Shown here one piece after another: positions 19,627-31,529 of a DNA stretch of 32,090 nucleotides. The stretch covers positions 262,292-294,381 of the forward strand of contig NW_003101644.1 of the NCBI RefSeq assembly GCF_000003855.2, read 5' to 3'. The number at the start of each line of letters is the position of its first letter. Positions within the stretch are counted from its first letter, which is position 1. The translations under genes and the position numbers were made by a program. The notes under the pieces are model-generated. The model searched no databases and was not told where the DNA came from. It saw only the letters and a list, made by a program, of their open reading frames with translations. Source of the DNA: Blastomyces gilchristii SLH14081. Lineage: Eukaryota > Ascomycota > Eurotiomycetes > Onygenales > Ajellomycetaceae.

Positions 19627-22600
19627 ACTAGAAATTTATATACTTTAATTTCTATAAACTCTACTACAGACACTCAGAAGCAGTCATCTGAATCATGAAT
19701 AATCTCTGTAAAAGAAGTCTTAGAGAAGTTATTAATTACTCACAGAACATCATTCTCTACATCTGTGACAGAAAAACTCTCTGAATTCACAAATAAATCA
19801 ATCTCAGTGAAGAATATTCTTGAGTATCTCTCACAGAATTAAGCTATTTTTCTATAAGAAATGCTTACTGTCTGTAAACACTCTCAAACTGAGTCTCTAA
19901 ACATAATCTTCAGAGACATCTGTGAACTGAAAAGAAACTTTCTTAAGCTGTGACTACTTAAGATCACTTACTGAATTATAATCTATAAAAGCTTTTATAA
20001 GTTTGTATTTAAAATTGACTTACAAGCTCAGCTGTGTAACATAAAAGATGAAAAAGCTGTTATCTATATAATAACAGATCTCTACTATACTGAAGTTAAG
20101 AACTGACTGAATTATTTAGAGAATAATCATAAGAGATCTCACTGATCTGTTCTCAAGATCTATTTAGAGAATAAGTTAAGAGACTCTGTGAGCTGAATAG
20201 AGAACATCTGAATCACAATCATTAATATTAGAAAAAGAGATGAGAAATCTGATAAAGACTACTCACAGTGCTTCATGAAATTGTGATATAAATTGAGATC
20301 TGTGAAAACAGGGCTCTGAAACAAGATCTGAATAATGATATTTATAAAGAGACTGAATAAAGATATACAGAACAAGCTCATTGAGTAAGACTCTAAGCTC
20401 TTAACTCTGAAGAAACTGATATCTCTTATTCACTACTTACAGATCACTGTAAGAGTCACAGATCTGTGAAGAGTGAATTATTGACTGACTCTGTGAGAAT
20501 CAGAACAACAGAGAACAGATTTATCAGAGAAAGATGATAAGATATAGAGAAATTTGTATCTGACTGCTGAGCAGAGAGAGAGAGCTTCATAAGCTTCTAT
20601 GAACAGAGTGTATAATAGAGAGATTAAGAAAAAGAGTCTCTACTTTATCTGTTTTAAATCAGAATATCTCTATATAAACTGTCTGAACAAATTAAAATAG
20701 AAATTTAAGAAGTTATAGACAGAGTCAGCAACAGTCTTCTTAAGAGTCTTGAAGCTGACATCTGAATCTGTTACTTTTCTGATGAAAATGCTTACTTATG
20801 AGAAGAGATTACACTGCAGTACTGCTGTCTCACAAGTATGAGAAGTATTAATAAACTCAGAATCTCAGGTCACTGTAGTGTCTCTAAAGCTCATGAAGTG
20901 AATAAGCTGAGTGATGAAAACTGAGAATCTGCTCTTATAATAAGCAGAGTGTGAGAACTCAGATCTAAGAGCTGAAAGACTTATAAGAGTCATCTTTGAA
21001 TTGTAAGATCTCTTCAGAATCTGAAGAAGATTTGTAGAAACTGTAATTATCACAGACATCACAGATGATATGTACTTAAGACTTATATAACTTCAAAGAC
21101 ACAATCTGCACATAGCTGTCTGTGAGTCAGATTTATACTTTCAATCAGTGTTGACAGACTTATTCACAGAGATAGAATCAGTTAATACTGTAGAGTTGAT
21201 TAGAGAAGACAAGCTCATCTATATAATAACTTTACAACTATCTAAGAACTTCACAGTCATGAAAACTGAGCTTCAGATATTAGAGAAATACTGAGATCTT
21301 ACAGAGATATTTAGCTCAGTAAAGATAGCTGAGCTTTCTTCTCACTATGAGAAGAATCTGATAATAGATTTGATAGAAGAATAGAAACTCTTCTGAGAAT
21401 CAATCTATAAGCTCTCTTATCATGAGACAGAGATCTTGCAGATCTATATAAAGAAGAATCTGAAGAATGACTTTATTCAATCTTCACAGATCTTTATGAA
21501 AGCCTCTGTGATATTTATAAAGAAGAAGAATGAAGATCTCAGATTATATATAGACTATTATAATCTAAACTTCAAGATAATAAAGAGTCACTATTCTCTG
21601 TCTCTGATTAAGAATGTAATTAACTATCTTATAGAAGCTGTTATATTCATACAACTGAATATGATTAATATATATATATAACTGTGAATACAGTCTGAGA
21701 ATGAATGAAAGACTGTCTTTAGAACTGCACTGAAATTGTTTAAATATTTAGTAATATCTTTTAATTTAACTAATATCTCTGTGATATTTCAGTCTTTCTT
21801 TAATAAAATACTTTATATATATCTGAATATCTTTATAATAATATATCTGAATAATGTGATAATATACTCTGTGAAGAAGAAAGAACACACTGAGTATATA
21901 TGAAGTGTATTAAAGATCTTAGATGAGACAGAACTGTATATTAAGCTTATAAAGTACAACTTCAGTATCTGTTGAATTAATTTTCTAGAATATATAATCA
22001 CTGTAGATGATATTCAGATAGAATCTTCATAAGTTAAGACTATTCTATTATGATTGAAGTTAACTAGTATTCATGAGATTCAGATCTTTCTAAGCTTTGT
22101 GAATTTCTATAGACAGTTTATCTTTGTGTTTATAAGAATCTTCTTGACTCTTATAGATATGCTGAAGAGTGAAAATAAGAAGAAGTCATTCTATAAATAA
22201 AGAATGAAAAGATTATTAAGAAGAGAGAGCTGTGAGAACTTTCTTACTTTAAAAGCTTATAAGATCTTTATAAGATTGAAATAGATATTTATAGACACAG
22301 TGATACTGTTTCACTTTAATCTCTTACTCTTAATCAGATTAAAGATAGATATCTTCTTCTTTATAATTTCAGAAATAGTCTTGTAACTACAGTCAAATGA
22401 GAACTGAGTTTCAGTAATCTTTTTCTTACAGAAGATATAACTTATGAAGATCAATTATAATATTTATAATCAGAAGCTTCTTATAATAGTGAAATTCTTC
22501 TATCACTGATATTACTACTTTGAAAGTCTTATAATAGTAATTACTGTTAGAACTGATCATAACAGCTTATAATAGTTTACTTTAATTAAGAAACTCTCAC

Positions 22601-24540
22601 AGCAGCAGATTCACTGAGTTTAGAGACTGAGTAAGTTCTGATTCAAGATAGAATATATCAAGAAAACTAAGAATTCAGTGAATAAACTCTCTCATAGATC
22701 AGACTATATTAAGAAGATCAGAATGACAGATACAGAGAGACTAGAGAAAGTAGAAAAGCTTTACAGAATACTCAGACTGAGTGTTATAAAGAGATTGACT
22801 GAAGAGTCTCTTAATTCTCTGTGAGAGAAGAGAAAGAAGAAAGGAAAGAAGCTTGTATAACTACTCTTTATAATACTGAGAGTTAATACTCTGAGAATCT
22901 CTGTGAGAATTCTTGAAGAGAGTATCTATAATCTGAAGAATTTATAAGCTTTGAGAAGTACTGTGAAAGACCTGATATAAGAGAAAACAGAGTATAAGTC
23001 TGTATAAGATCTTCTATTCAGATTGTCTAAACTGCAACTGAAGAATGAATATACTCAGTATATTTAAAAACTGCTCATGACAGGAATTAATCCTGTAGAA
23101 ACAAAGAATTGAAAAGACTTAAATAATCTCTTATAAAGAGAGAGCTGAATTTATATATCTATAAATGAGTTTCTATATATAGAACTTATTAAAAGATATC
23201 ATGACTCTTCTCTAGTGAATTATTTTATAGATACTAGAACTTATAAGTTGCTTATAAGAAAATACTTCTGACTGAAGATATGAGAACTTGTGAAGAAGAT
23301 AGTGAATTCTTATACTATTTATCAGAATTCATGAATAGTGTAATCTAGATTATATAAAGAACTTACTTCTCTACTCATTCTGCAGAAATCTTGAGAACAG
23401 CTAGAAATGAATATTCTTATAAGTCTCTCTGAAAGCAAGAACATATATAATATCTGCTTTGACAGTGTGCTGATAATAGTAAATTACTTTATCAAGATAA
23501 CATACTTTATACTCACTTACAAGAACTTGAAGTTAAAGAATTTAACTTATATCTTTGTCTGTAATGTGATTCAGTTGTATGAGTTATCTGTGAATATTGT
23601 CTTAGACAGAGAATCAATCTTTATAGAGAAGTTCTAATCTGATCTGATAACTATACTGAAGATCTCATGAGATCTAAGCACAGCTTTTCATTAATAGATA
23701 GATAATTAGATAGAATATCTGATAAGTATATTAAAACAGTATCTGCAGTGCTTTGTTAATTATAATCAGAATAACTGAGTGTATTGATTATCACTCACAG
23801 AGTTTATATACAACAACTCAAAGTATATCAGTATAGATAAAACTCTCTTTAAGATACTCACTGAGACTCATCTGTGAATAATCTTAATAAATCTGTGAGA
23901 GTATACTATAAAGTGTGATAATATCTGTGAATAGACTGAGAGAATTCAGAATATTCAGAAGAAAGTCTACAAATTCTTGAGAAAGACTTAAGAGTATTAG
24001 AAGAGATACTATAACTTCAAGCATATTATAAAGAGTTTCAAGAAAGATAATAGAGTCTGACTAAGTCTAGAAAACATTATTATATAAAGATCTAGTAAGA
24101 AGTTAAATCTCTTATAGATAGAGTCTTATAAGATTATAAAGAAAGTTAGTTTATAATTTTACAGATTGAAACTGTTATCTGAGTTACAGATATATAATAT
24201 TTTTCATGTCTCTTTACTCTGTGAATATAAGAAATTCTCAGAAAAGAATTCTGTGACTTATCACTCTATTTATAAAGTACTAGAGAGTGAAAGAGAATAT
24301 CAGATTAAAGAGATTATTAACTCAGAGAAGTGAGATTATAAGCTCAGATTCAAGATTCAGTGATAAGAGTATTCTGATAAAATGAATAAGTTTACTTAAG
24401 AATTATCTGAGCAGATAAGATATCTATAGAAGCTGAGACATGACTTTCATACTATAAATTCTAATAAGTCAGAATGATACAGTCTTCACTAAGAATCTGA
24501 TTATAATAAAGATATTAATACTGTTATTTATAAACTCTAG
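19627..24540 (+). pseudogene. gag-pol: E4 gag-pol polyprotein in one frame, with chromodomain; inactivated
   Basis: About 1,638 codons share one phase without any indel, interrupted by dozens of stops, mostly TGA. The start is unresolved; an ATG may have become ATA. Gag comes first; its knuckle (20641-20682) reads Y-x2-C-x4-Y-x4-C for CCHC. The protease is 'LINSESQVTVVSLKL', NSE for DSG (20854-20862). The RT region (about 21400-22050) has 'LRLYIDYYNLN', and YLNN (21844-21855) has both catalytic Asp changed. RNase H keeps 'KID' and 'RTDHNSL'. The integrase starts with 'RYHDSSLVNYF', its CC pair is now YTIY, the first Asp is Asn, and 'LDRE' stands for SDRG (stop-free 23407-23637). 'YNIFHVSLL' precedes a decayed chromodomain ('EREYQIKEIINSEK', about 24290-24430). 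Gag-pol fusion is like Tf1. Confidence 0.93.
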
Positions 24541-24735
24541 TCTATAAGATAATGAGTTTCTACTGAGATGAACAGTTCACAGTGTATATAAAGAGAAGAA
24601 GAAATCATACTCTTATTAAAGTTAAAAAATAAAGAAAATAAAAACTGAATCATGAACATAATTTAGAGATTAATAAAGAAAAAATAAAGAAAATTAACAC
24701 TTATATTCTTAATATCTATAATACTCAATTCTTCT

Positions 24736-25540
24736 ATGACTATCAATTTCTCTCTTTAAAGAAGTAGAGAGTATTATATCTGTGATACAGATAATTATTG
24801 TATTTAGTGTGAAGACTGTTAGAAATGTACAGACTTCAGAGAAGCTGAATATCAGAATGTATACAGTTGCAGCAGAATCTTAAGAGCTGACTGTCTGTAT
24901 ATGTAATCAGATATCTCTCATGAAGCTGTATCTGCTCTCTCAGTTATACTGAAGTATTCAGTCTGAAAATAATTGAGATATAAAGAGAGAGCTCATCTAT
25001 TCAGATCAACTTCTGTTATAAATTCATGACATTCACATTGTCTTAATTACCTGGATTTTGTGAGTATCTGAGAACTCATCTTTCATTGATAATGAGATTG
25101 TGGAAATGCACTGCAGCACAAGAATCATTGATAGAAAACCTAGACATATTTATATATATCTGATCAGAGATTGTGTAGATAGAAGAGAAGTGATTATAGA
25201 TCTGTAAGACTACAGAAGACACTGATAACACTGAAAGCTTTGTAAGAACTATTAGCTAGAGTCTGTAAGAAATTACTTATAAGAAGACTTATAGCAAAGA
25301 GTGAGACTGCACTGCTTGAAGTCAGAGACTGGTCTGAGAAAGACATGAAGTTAGCTACTGGCCTGAAGATCAGATGTGATAACAGAGCTGAAGAAGATAA
25401 AGATACTGTTATAAGTGATGATATTCCTACTTCATCAGCTGATAAAAAGTGATCAGAGAAGTTATAAAGACACTTATAAGAAGCTCAGTAGCAGTCAGAC
25501 ATTATTTATAAAGATATTAAAATTAAAAAAAATTTTATTC
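24736..25540 (+). pseudogene. possible extra ORF of E4, Cys-rich start and charged end, unassigned
   Basis: The ATG at 24736 (same phase as gag-pol) opens a piece with a Cys cluster: 'YYICDTDNYC', stop, 'CEDC', stop, 'KCTDF'. A 'SCSRILRADC' piece follows. The middle (about 25030-25150) is dense in stops and another phase is more open there, so an indel or intron is possible. The last part (about 25190-25450) has one stop in roughly 90 codons and reads as a charged helix ('RRLIAKSETALLEVRDWSEK') and an acidic tail ('RAEEDKDTVISDDIP'). It retains some GG and CC, unlike its surroundings. No family is recognised. It could be an additional element gene or captured host sequence. Confidence 0.35.
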
Positions 25541-26006
25541 TTAAGAAGTTCTTGAATTAATATATAAATATTATTAGAAACACTTTCTCTCTATCATCTG
25601 AATAAAAATACTTCACAGATGAATGAGAATACTCACAGTTTATAAGAATAAAAGCTGTTATAGAAAAAGAGAAAAGAAGATAAGATTCTATGAACAGATC
25701 TGAAATATTTATACTACTCTAGAGAGATTTATTTATACTGTGAATGATTCTGTGAAACAGTCAGATCACTCTAGTAAATAAAGAGTAATTATAAATTACA
25801 GATCTGAATCTTTTTATATAACTATAAAGAGTGATTACAGACTGTGAATATCTTGATTCTATAATTCTACAGAGTTAATAAAAGAATGAAAAATTTCTTA
25901 TAATTCTACAGTGTTAAAGAACAATAATTTATAAGAATAAGTGAAAGATTAACTCATGAATACTTCTCTTTGATGAGAGTAATCTTACAGAGAGTGATTC
26001 ATCTGT

Positions 26007-26124
26007 GAGATGAATCTATGTGATAATTATATAAGAATCTTGTGAAAATAATTGAGAGTTAACTGAAATTCTTCTGTATAAAAGATATGAGATGAATCTG
26101 TGTGATAGTTAGAGAAGAATCTGT
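26007..26124 (+). repeat. 36-bp direct repeat near the E4 3' end
   Basis: A unit starting GAGATGAATCT.TGTGATA at 26007 recurs at 26089 with a few transitions; starts are 82 bp apart. Role unknown. Confidence 0.5.
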
Positions 26125-26306
26125 AAATCACAAAGAATCTTATAAAATAAGAAACTGAGTAACAGACTCTTTTTTCTTTACAGTAATAAGAGATTTTTCC
26201 TCACTGGGATTTTTTTATAGATATGAAGGATTTTTAGTGAGTATCACTGCAGTGCTGAGCTGATTCTATGAAGTCACTCAGTGAAAGGCTTCACAAATGA
26301 AGTCTT

Positions 26307-26319
26307 AGAGAGAAAAGAG
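26307..26319 (+). other. E4 polypurine tract
   Basis: AGAGAGAAAAGAG lies 2 nt before the 3' LTR, the expected plus-strand primer. Confidence 0.75.
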
Positions 26320-26321
26320 TA

Positions 26322-26579
26322 TGTAAGAAATCTCACTTCTTGCAGATTCTTTATCTCTATTTCTATCTCTTATATAATCAATAGAGTTAGCAGCTCTTGA
26401 CTACACACAACTATATAGACTGAAGTTCATGAATACTATTCATAACTCAGCTTGAATGCTATTATACATTTTATTCTTACATTTTATCTTTCTACTGTGA
26501 ATACTTCTAGTAGTTAACAGTACATATCACATCAAGCTGCAAATACCTGAATAATCACCTGTAAGCACTTATTCTTATA
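26322..26579 (+). repeat. E4 3' LTR
   Basis: 258 bp. It differs from the 5' copy by about 21 transitions and one T/A transversion (in the CTACACWCAAC segment). TATA and the R-start segment are conserved. Confidence 0.94.
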
Positions 26580-26584
26580 CTTTC
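26580..26584. repeat. E4 target-site duplication, right copy (CTTTC)
   Basis: Identical to 19320-19324. Confidence 0.92.
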
Positions 26585-27359
26585 TCATTCTTCTTATCAT
26601 TCTTTATAATTCACTTTATATTCTTATTCTTCTTCTTCTTCTCATCTGAGATGATAATTATCTTAAAATCTCTCTTCACTATCTTCTTAGAGAAGAGTTT
26701 CTGCTACTCTCTTTCAGTCAGATTAATCTGTATCTCAAAATTCTGCATTTTCTAATCTACTATCTCAGGTTTCATCTCAGTAGTAAGTAGATTGATATAC
26801 TCAGAGAGTAGAGCTGTCTTCTCAATATTCTGAATTATGAAGTACATTTAAGATCTGAATAAGATCTCAATTCTCTTCTTCTCTATCAGCTTCTGCTAAT
26901 TAATTAGAAAATAGAAGTATTATTAAAAATTATTATCTTTTAATAAATAAAAAACTTATTAGTTTTAACTTCTTTATCTCTTACTTTAACACTCTCTTAA
27001 TCTTCTTCTACTACTATTTATTTATAGTAATACTCTTCTTCTCTCTCTCTCTCTTTATCTTAGTCTTAAATCATTTTCAGAACTTCTTCTGATCTTACTA
27101 CTACTGTATAAGACTCTTCACTATCTTCTTTTTCAATCTCTTATAGACAGTATTATTCATATTATTTCTATACTTAGTTCAGTCTAAATCTATTAGAAGT
27201 GTTACTTAAAATTGTTATTATTCTACTCTTTTACAGAGTCTCTTCAAGATATTATAATATATCTTATAATCTATCTTCTCTTACTTAAATACTTTCTTCT
27301 TCTCTCTCTTTAATCTGTGATAGTGCTCACGTGTCTTAGTAATTCACAGAACTGCAGAA
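26585..27359 (-). pseudogene. degraded minus-strand gene of unknown function, split by E4
   Basis: Minus-strand exon 1 (27359-26985) reads as a Gln/Glu/Arg-rich helix ('ALSQIKEREEESI', 'YLEETL', 'EIEKEDSEESYTVVVRSEE'). Its 14 or so stops are nearly all TAA, as expected from CAA. A candidate 89-bp intron (26896-26984) begins GTAAGA and ends TTAG, with CTAAT near its end. Removing it joins two frames in phase. Exon 2 (26895-26585) has only a few stops ('NIEKTALLSEYINLLTTEMK', 'QINLTERE', 'KKIVKRDFKIIISDEKKKN'). The Lys/Glu-rich frame continues across the pre-insertion junction into 19319 and below, where it meets TAG. No family recognised. It may be a transposon or duplicated host gene. Purine-rich bias alone could inflate the apparent openness. 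Confidence 0.4.
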
Positions 27360-27431
27360 TATTTGAAGAAGAATAATATAATTAATTTCAGTGAGTATTA
27401 AAGAGAGATAAAAATAGAAGAGATAACTAAA

Positions 27432-27440
27432 AATAATATA

Positions 27441-27481
<41 letters not shown>

Positions 27482-27530
27482 AATAATAGTGATAATAATA
27501 ATGATGATGATGATAATAATAATAATAAAA
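27432..27530. repeat. ATA/ATG/GTG-type trinucleotide microsatellite
   Basis: About 100 bp of imperfect AAT, GAT and related trinucleotides, ending about 10 bp from the E3 LTR. Confidence 0.9.
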
Positions 27531-27539
27531 GAAGAAGTG

Positions 27540-27809
27540 CGTAAGAGGTCTACGCCGAATAGATCGGTATAATATATAGGTCTTATATAATAAAGTGAAA
27601 AATATTAGAGAAGAAAAGAAAGAGAAAGTGCAGAAATCAGTAATCAGAGTGAATATTTATATGTGTACATAGTGAAGCTTTGAGATGAAAGAATAGAAAT
27701 TTCATGGATTTTTCAGCTGAGAATTGACAACTGAGAATCAGAGCTTTTAGCAGAATCTGTGAAGTGTAATGAAATAGTCTACATAATTGATCAGGCACAG
27801 CCTGTCACA
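27540..27809 (-). repeat. E3 3' LTR (short variant)
   Basis: 270 bp, from TGTGACAG at 27809 to ..CTCTTACG. It is shorter than the E1 and E2 LTRs because most of the U3 tandem units are absent. The outermost base is CG for the expected CA, so the boundary is uncertain by a base or so. Confidence 0.85.
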
Positions 27810-30800
27810 TTAGCTCTCTCTTTTCAGAAGTGATATAGAGTTATGAGTGTGTAGTTCTCATCAGTCAAGAGCTGCTATCTCAGATAACACAGAGCTCAGA
27901 GTTCAGATCAGATAATTATAGCTGACTTATTTCACAAGATATTATTAGCTGTGACTGTGAAGTCTCTTATCAAGAATATCTTTAATCTCTTATTCAAGTT
28001 TATTATCTTCTTCTATGATTTCTGACAGCTGTCAGTTGAAAGTTAGTTGAGAAGAGAATAAATCAGTGACAGTATAATGAAGCAAGTTTATATAAAAGAT
28101 ATTATGAATTTCTGATGATATGTTAAGACAGTAGTTATAACTGTCTAAAACTTCTATTACTTTATACTCTGTATAACAGTAATTCAGTGTGTGAGATGAG
28201 TATGTGATCTGTATATTCTTAAGATTCAATTATATCAGATCTTCTATCTTATATTACTCAGTAGAGTCTTAGTGAATATTAATTCAGTTCTCTTAATCTT
28301 GTTTAATACTTGCTATGAAGACTTCTGCTCAGTTACAGATATCTCAGAACTTCATTACTATATTATCAGTGATCTGAATCAGACTGCAGAGATTCAGTAT
28401 GAACTGTGTAATCTCTAGAAGATTCAACACTTTCATGTGATAATTATATATAAGAAAGAATAAGCTTATATCTGTTAAGATAGTATTTTAATCATTGATA
28501 GTAATCTCTGCATGTAGAAGAAGATCATATCAATTATCTTATAAATAATTACAGAACTTATGAAGATAATTCTTTACAGTCTGAATTATTTATTCTGATA
28601 TATTATCAGTCTCAGAGTGATAAGCAGTTAATAAATGATGTATAATTTTAAGAACTTGATAGATTCTTATTCAGAGAGTGCTCATGAATTGACAGCTCTA
28701 ATCTGATACTATGAATCTCAGCAATTTATATATCTGATAGAACAGGCTCTGTAGAAAGACTTTGATAACTTATTTAATATTCATCTTATCATAAAATTCT
28801 AATATTACATCTTTACTCAATTAGTTCATAATGACTAGAGCATTTCTATAACTCTTACTCTCAGAGAGATTAATAGTGAAGTTAATTATCACATCTTATC
28901 AGATTCTATTAGAGATATTGAGCAGTTTAAGCAGGTCTTTTCTATAATTCTTTTATAAAGTGATAGAGAAATAATAATTGCAGTTTCAGACAAAGTATCT
29001 GATGCTGTTTAATATCTCAGATTAGCAGAATTCTTGAGAGATCATTCAATACAGTTGTTTATAACTTGAATAGCTGGTTATACATAAATTATACATCTCT
29101 TGCATTATCTGAGTGTGTAGAGATTCAGACTGAGAGACTTAACATTATTCATGAAATTGTAGAGTATTATTACTATTAATTAAATCTTCTAAGATGTCAG
29201 TCTTTATACATAGTTCTGAAGGAAATTGAGATGCTTCTTATTATACTGCTTCAGTGAGAGTCTGAAGAAGTTTATCAGCTTGAGCTGTTATATACCACAG
29301 TTCATTCAGTGTGAGAGAAGTTGAGATATTAATATCAGTGTCAGTGACAGTTTGAAGAGAGAGTGTTCTAATTGAAGAAGTATATATAATGTTATAAGTT
29401 GTTTTATCTTGATTAACTAATATCTTTGAATCTAAGAGTCAGTGTTTCTGATTCATTCAATGAGTGTCTGTTATATCAGAAGATATATCTTACTCTCATT
29501 ATAAAAGAGCATCTGTCATCAAGTTCTGACTGCTGAGACAATAGTATATAGTGAAATGAAAACAGCTTAATAGCTCAGATCATTGCATCTGACATTCAGT
29601 AAGCTTATAAGTGATTGTGAAATACTTGAGATTCTTATGATCTGTGATTATCTTAAATTTGAAGACACTTTGAAGTTCAGAGTCTCATTCTTCTAGACAG
29701 TGTACAATTGTAAGAAGTTTCTTATCATAGATCTTATAATTGCATTCAGCAGAACTCAGTTTCTTAGACATGAAGATATATAATTATAAGACATCTTTAT
29801 TATTATATTGTAATATAGCTTCTTCTGTAATATAATCAGAGAAATCAGCTTCAACAACTGTCTCACAATCAGAATCAAATATTATCAGTAGAGAGGCATT
29901 AATGAACATCTTCTTTATTTATATAAATACAGCTTCAGTGTCTGCTGATTGCTGAAATACTGAATTCTTCTTAATAAGTTCTATGAGTGATCTCATAATA
30001 TCTGAGAAGTTTCATATGAATCACTGATAGAAGTTAGCAAATCTGATAAAGCTTTGTACATCTTTCAGAGTATATGAAGCTTCTCACTTGAGAATAGCAG
30101 AGATCTTCTCAGAATTCATTCAAATTCTCTTATCAGCTTCTATGATAAAACCTAGATATTTTATACTGTTGACTTTGAAATCACACTTGTCAATATCTAT
30201 CAGTAGTTCTGTCTCTTATAATTATTATAATACTTTCTACACATGTTCTTGATATTTCTTTCTGAATTTATCAGTAAAGATGAGAATGTTATCTAGATAT
30301 ACAGATACAAACTTATCAAGAAAATCTCAGAGTACTCAGTTGATATACTTCTGAAATGTACTGAGAGCATTAGTCAGTTCAAAGAGTATGACTACTTATT
30401 TAAAGAGATTATAATGTGTTCAGAATACTGTAAGTCATTCATCTTCTTCAGTGATATAAATCTTATAAAACACAGTAATAATATCTAACTTTGTAAATTA
30501 TCAGACTTGTCTGATATATGCTAGGATTTTATTGATGAGAGATAAGAAATAACAATCTTTCTTTATCAATCTGTTCAGATCTTAATAGTTCACACAGAAT
30601 TGAAGTTCTTTATCTAATTTCTTTGTAAAGAGAATAGAAGCTGCAGTGAAAGAGTTACTAATATGTATGAATTTCTTATTCAGCAGATTATTAAGTGTCT
30701 TCTAAAGAAGAAGAAGTTCATCTCAAGACATATTATAGAGAGAGTCTTATAATGACTTAAAGTTCTTATCATTCTTCTTTTTTAACTTGATACTGTGATT

Positions 30801-31529
30801 CACTTCTGAGTCTTGTAAAGAGAGTATATTCATAATATTATCTCATCAGAAGATATCTAGATATTCATGATATTATTGAGAGAGTTTTGTGTGAGAATCT
30901 GTTATTATAGTATGAGATAACTTCTCTAGGGTCTTCTTGATATTAGTCAGACTGATAGAATAGATTGATACATAATTCTGCTATCAGTGACTTTATCAGC
31001 AGACTTATCAGTGACTTCATTTTCAGAGCATTTTATAAGTGTTGACAGAGATCTGTATAAGGTTCATAGTCTTATAAATATCATCTTTATAAATTCTATC
31101 ATTGTTAGAGAATATTAAACTCCTGTTTTAAGCATTTAATAAGATGACTTGTTCAGATAGTCAGACAAGTTCTAGTATAAGATTATAATCAAGATTATCA
31201 ACTTTATATACATAGACATCTTCATGTTGATATTCTCTGACATCTATGTTTAGTTTTATCATGTAATGAGTGTGAATGTCTTTTGAATCATTAAATTCTG
31301 TAAGAAGTCAGAGTGTTGATAAGAAGATATACTAAAGATTATGATATCTTACAACTGAAGATTTAATCATTGTATAATAATATAGATCACTGTCTATCAT
31401 AACTTTCATATTATACATGTTATCAATCATAGTAGATACAAGAATTGCATTCATTGCTATTTTCTCTTTAAATTATTATTGTCTGATCTCTTCAAGCTTC
31501 TGTTTATAAATTTGAACAGAAGCTACTCT
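27810..31529 (-). pseudogene. pol: E3 pol: protease, RT, RNase H, integrase, chromodomain; inactivated
   Basis: 1,240 codons in one phase, from the frameshift site to a TAA that abuts the LTR, with point-mutation stops only. The protease active site reads DSD for DSG (first codon at 31394). RT has YLDN for YLDD (30288-30299). The C-terminal GPY/F-like module is the stop-free piece 28032-28229 ('MNLKNIQITYSSHTLNYCY'), followed by the decayed chromodomain (about 27880-28010). Domain order is as in E1. Confidence 0.92.

Larger units (their letters stand above)
24541..26306 (+). other. E4 long 3' region between pol and polypurine tract
   Basis: About 1.77 kb separates the last pol codons from the polypurine tract. 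In family A the pol stop touches the LTR. Part of this region looks coding (next entry). The remainder, about 25540-26306, is AT-rich with a direct repeat and no recognisable gene. Confidence 0.75.
19325..26579 (+). mobile_element. E4: Ty3/Gypsy chromovirus, family B, complete, inactivated by point mutation
   Basis: A 7,255-bp element bounded by perfect CTTTC duplications and 258-bp LTRs with TGTAAGA/TCTTATA ends. Gag, protease, RT, RNase H, integrase and chromodomain follow in one codon phase. It differs from family A in LTR sequence, single-frame gag-pol and a 1.8-kb stretch between pol and the polypurine tract. The LTRs differ at about 22 sites, 21 of them transitions. It sits inside an older minus-strand reading frame. 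Confidence 0.95.

Noticed and set aside
20865..22001. Minus-strand open frames (20865-21062, 21813-22001) within E4
   Set aside because: Antisense to protease and RT of the E4 polyprotein; composition shadows.
19627..24540. TGA read as Trp (alternative genetic code), since TGA dominates the stops and often sits where Trp is expected
   Set aside because: TAA and TAG also interrupt the same frames, at positions expected to be Gln. Catalytic residues are changed too (YLNN, NSE). Hypermutation explains everything without recoding.
27432..27530. Possible coding poly-Asn/Asp or regulatory element
   Set aside because: Plain trinucleotide microsatellite without a surrounding frame.
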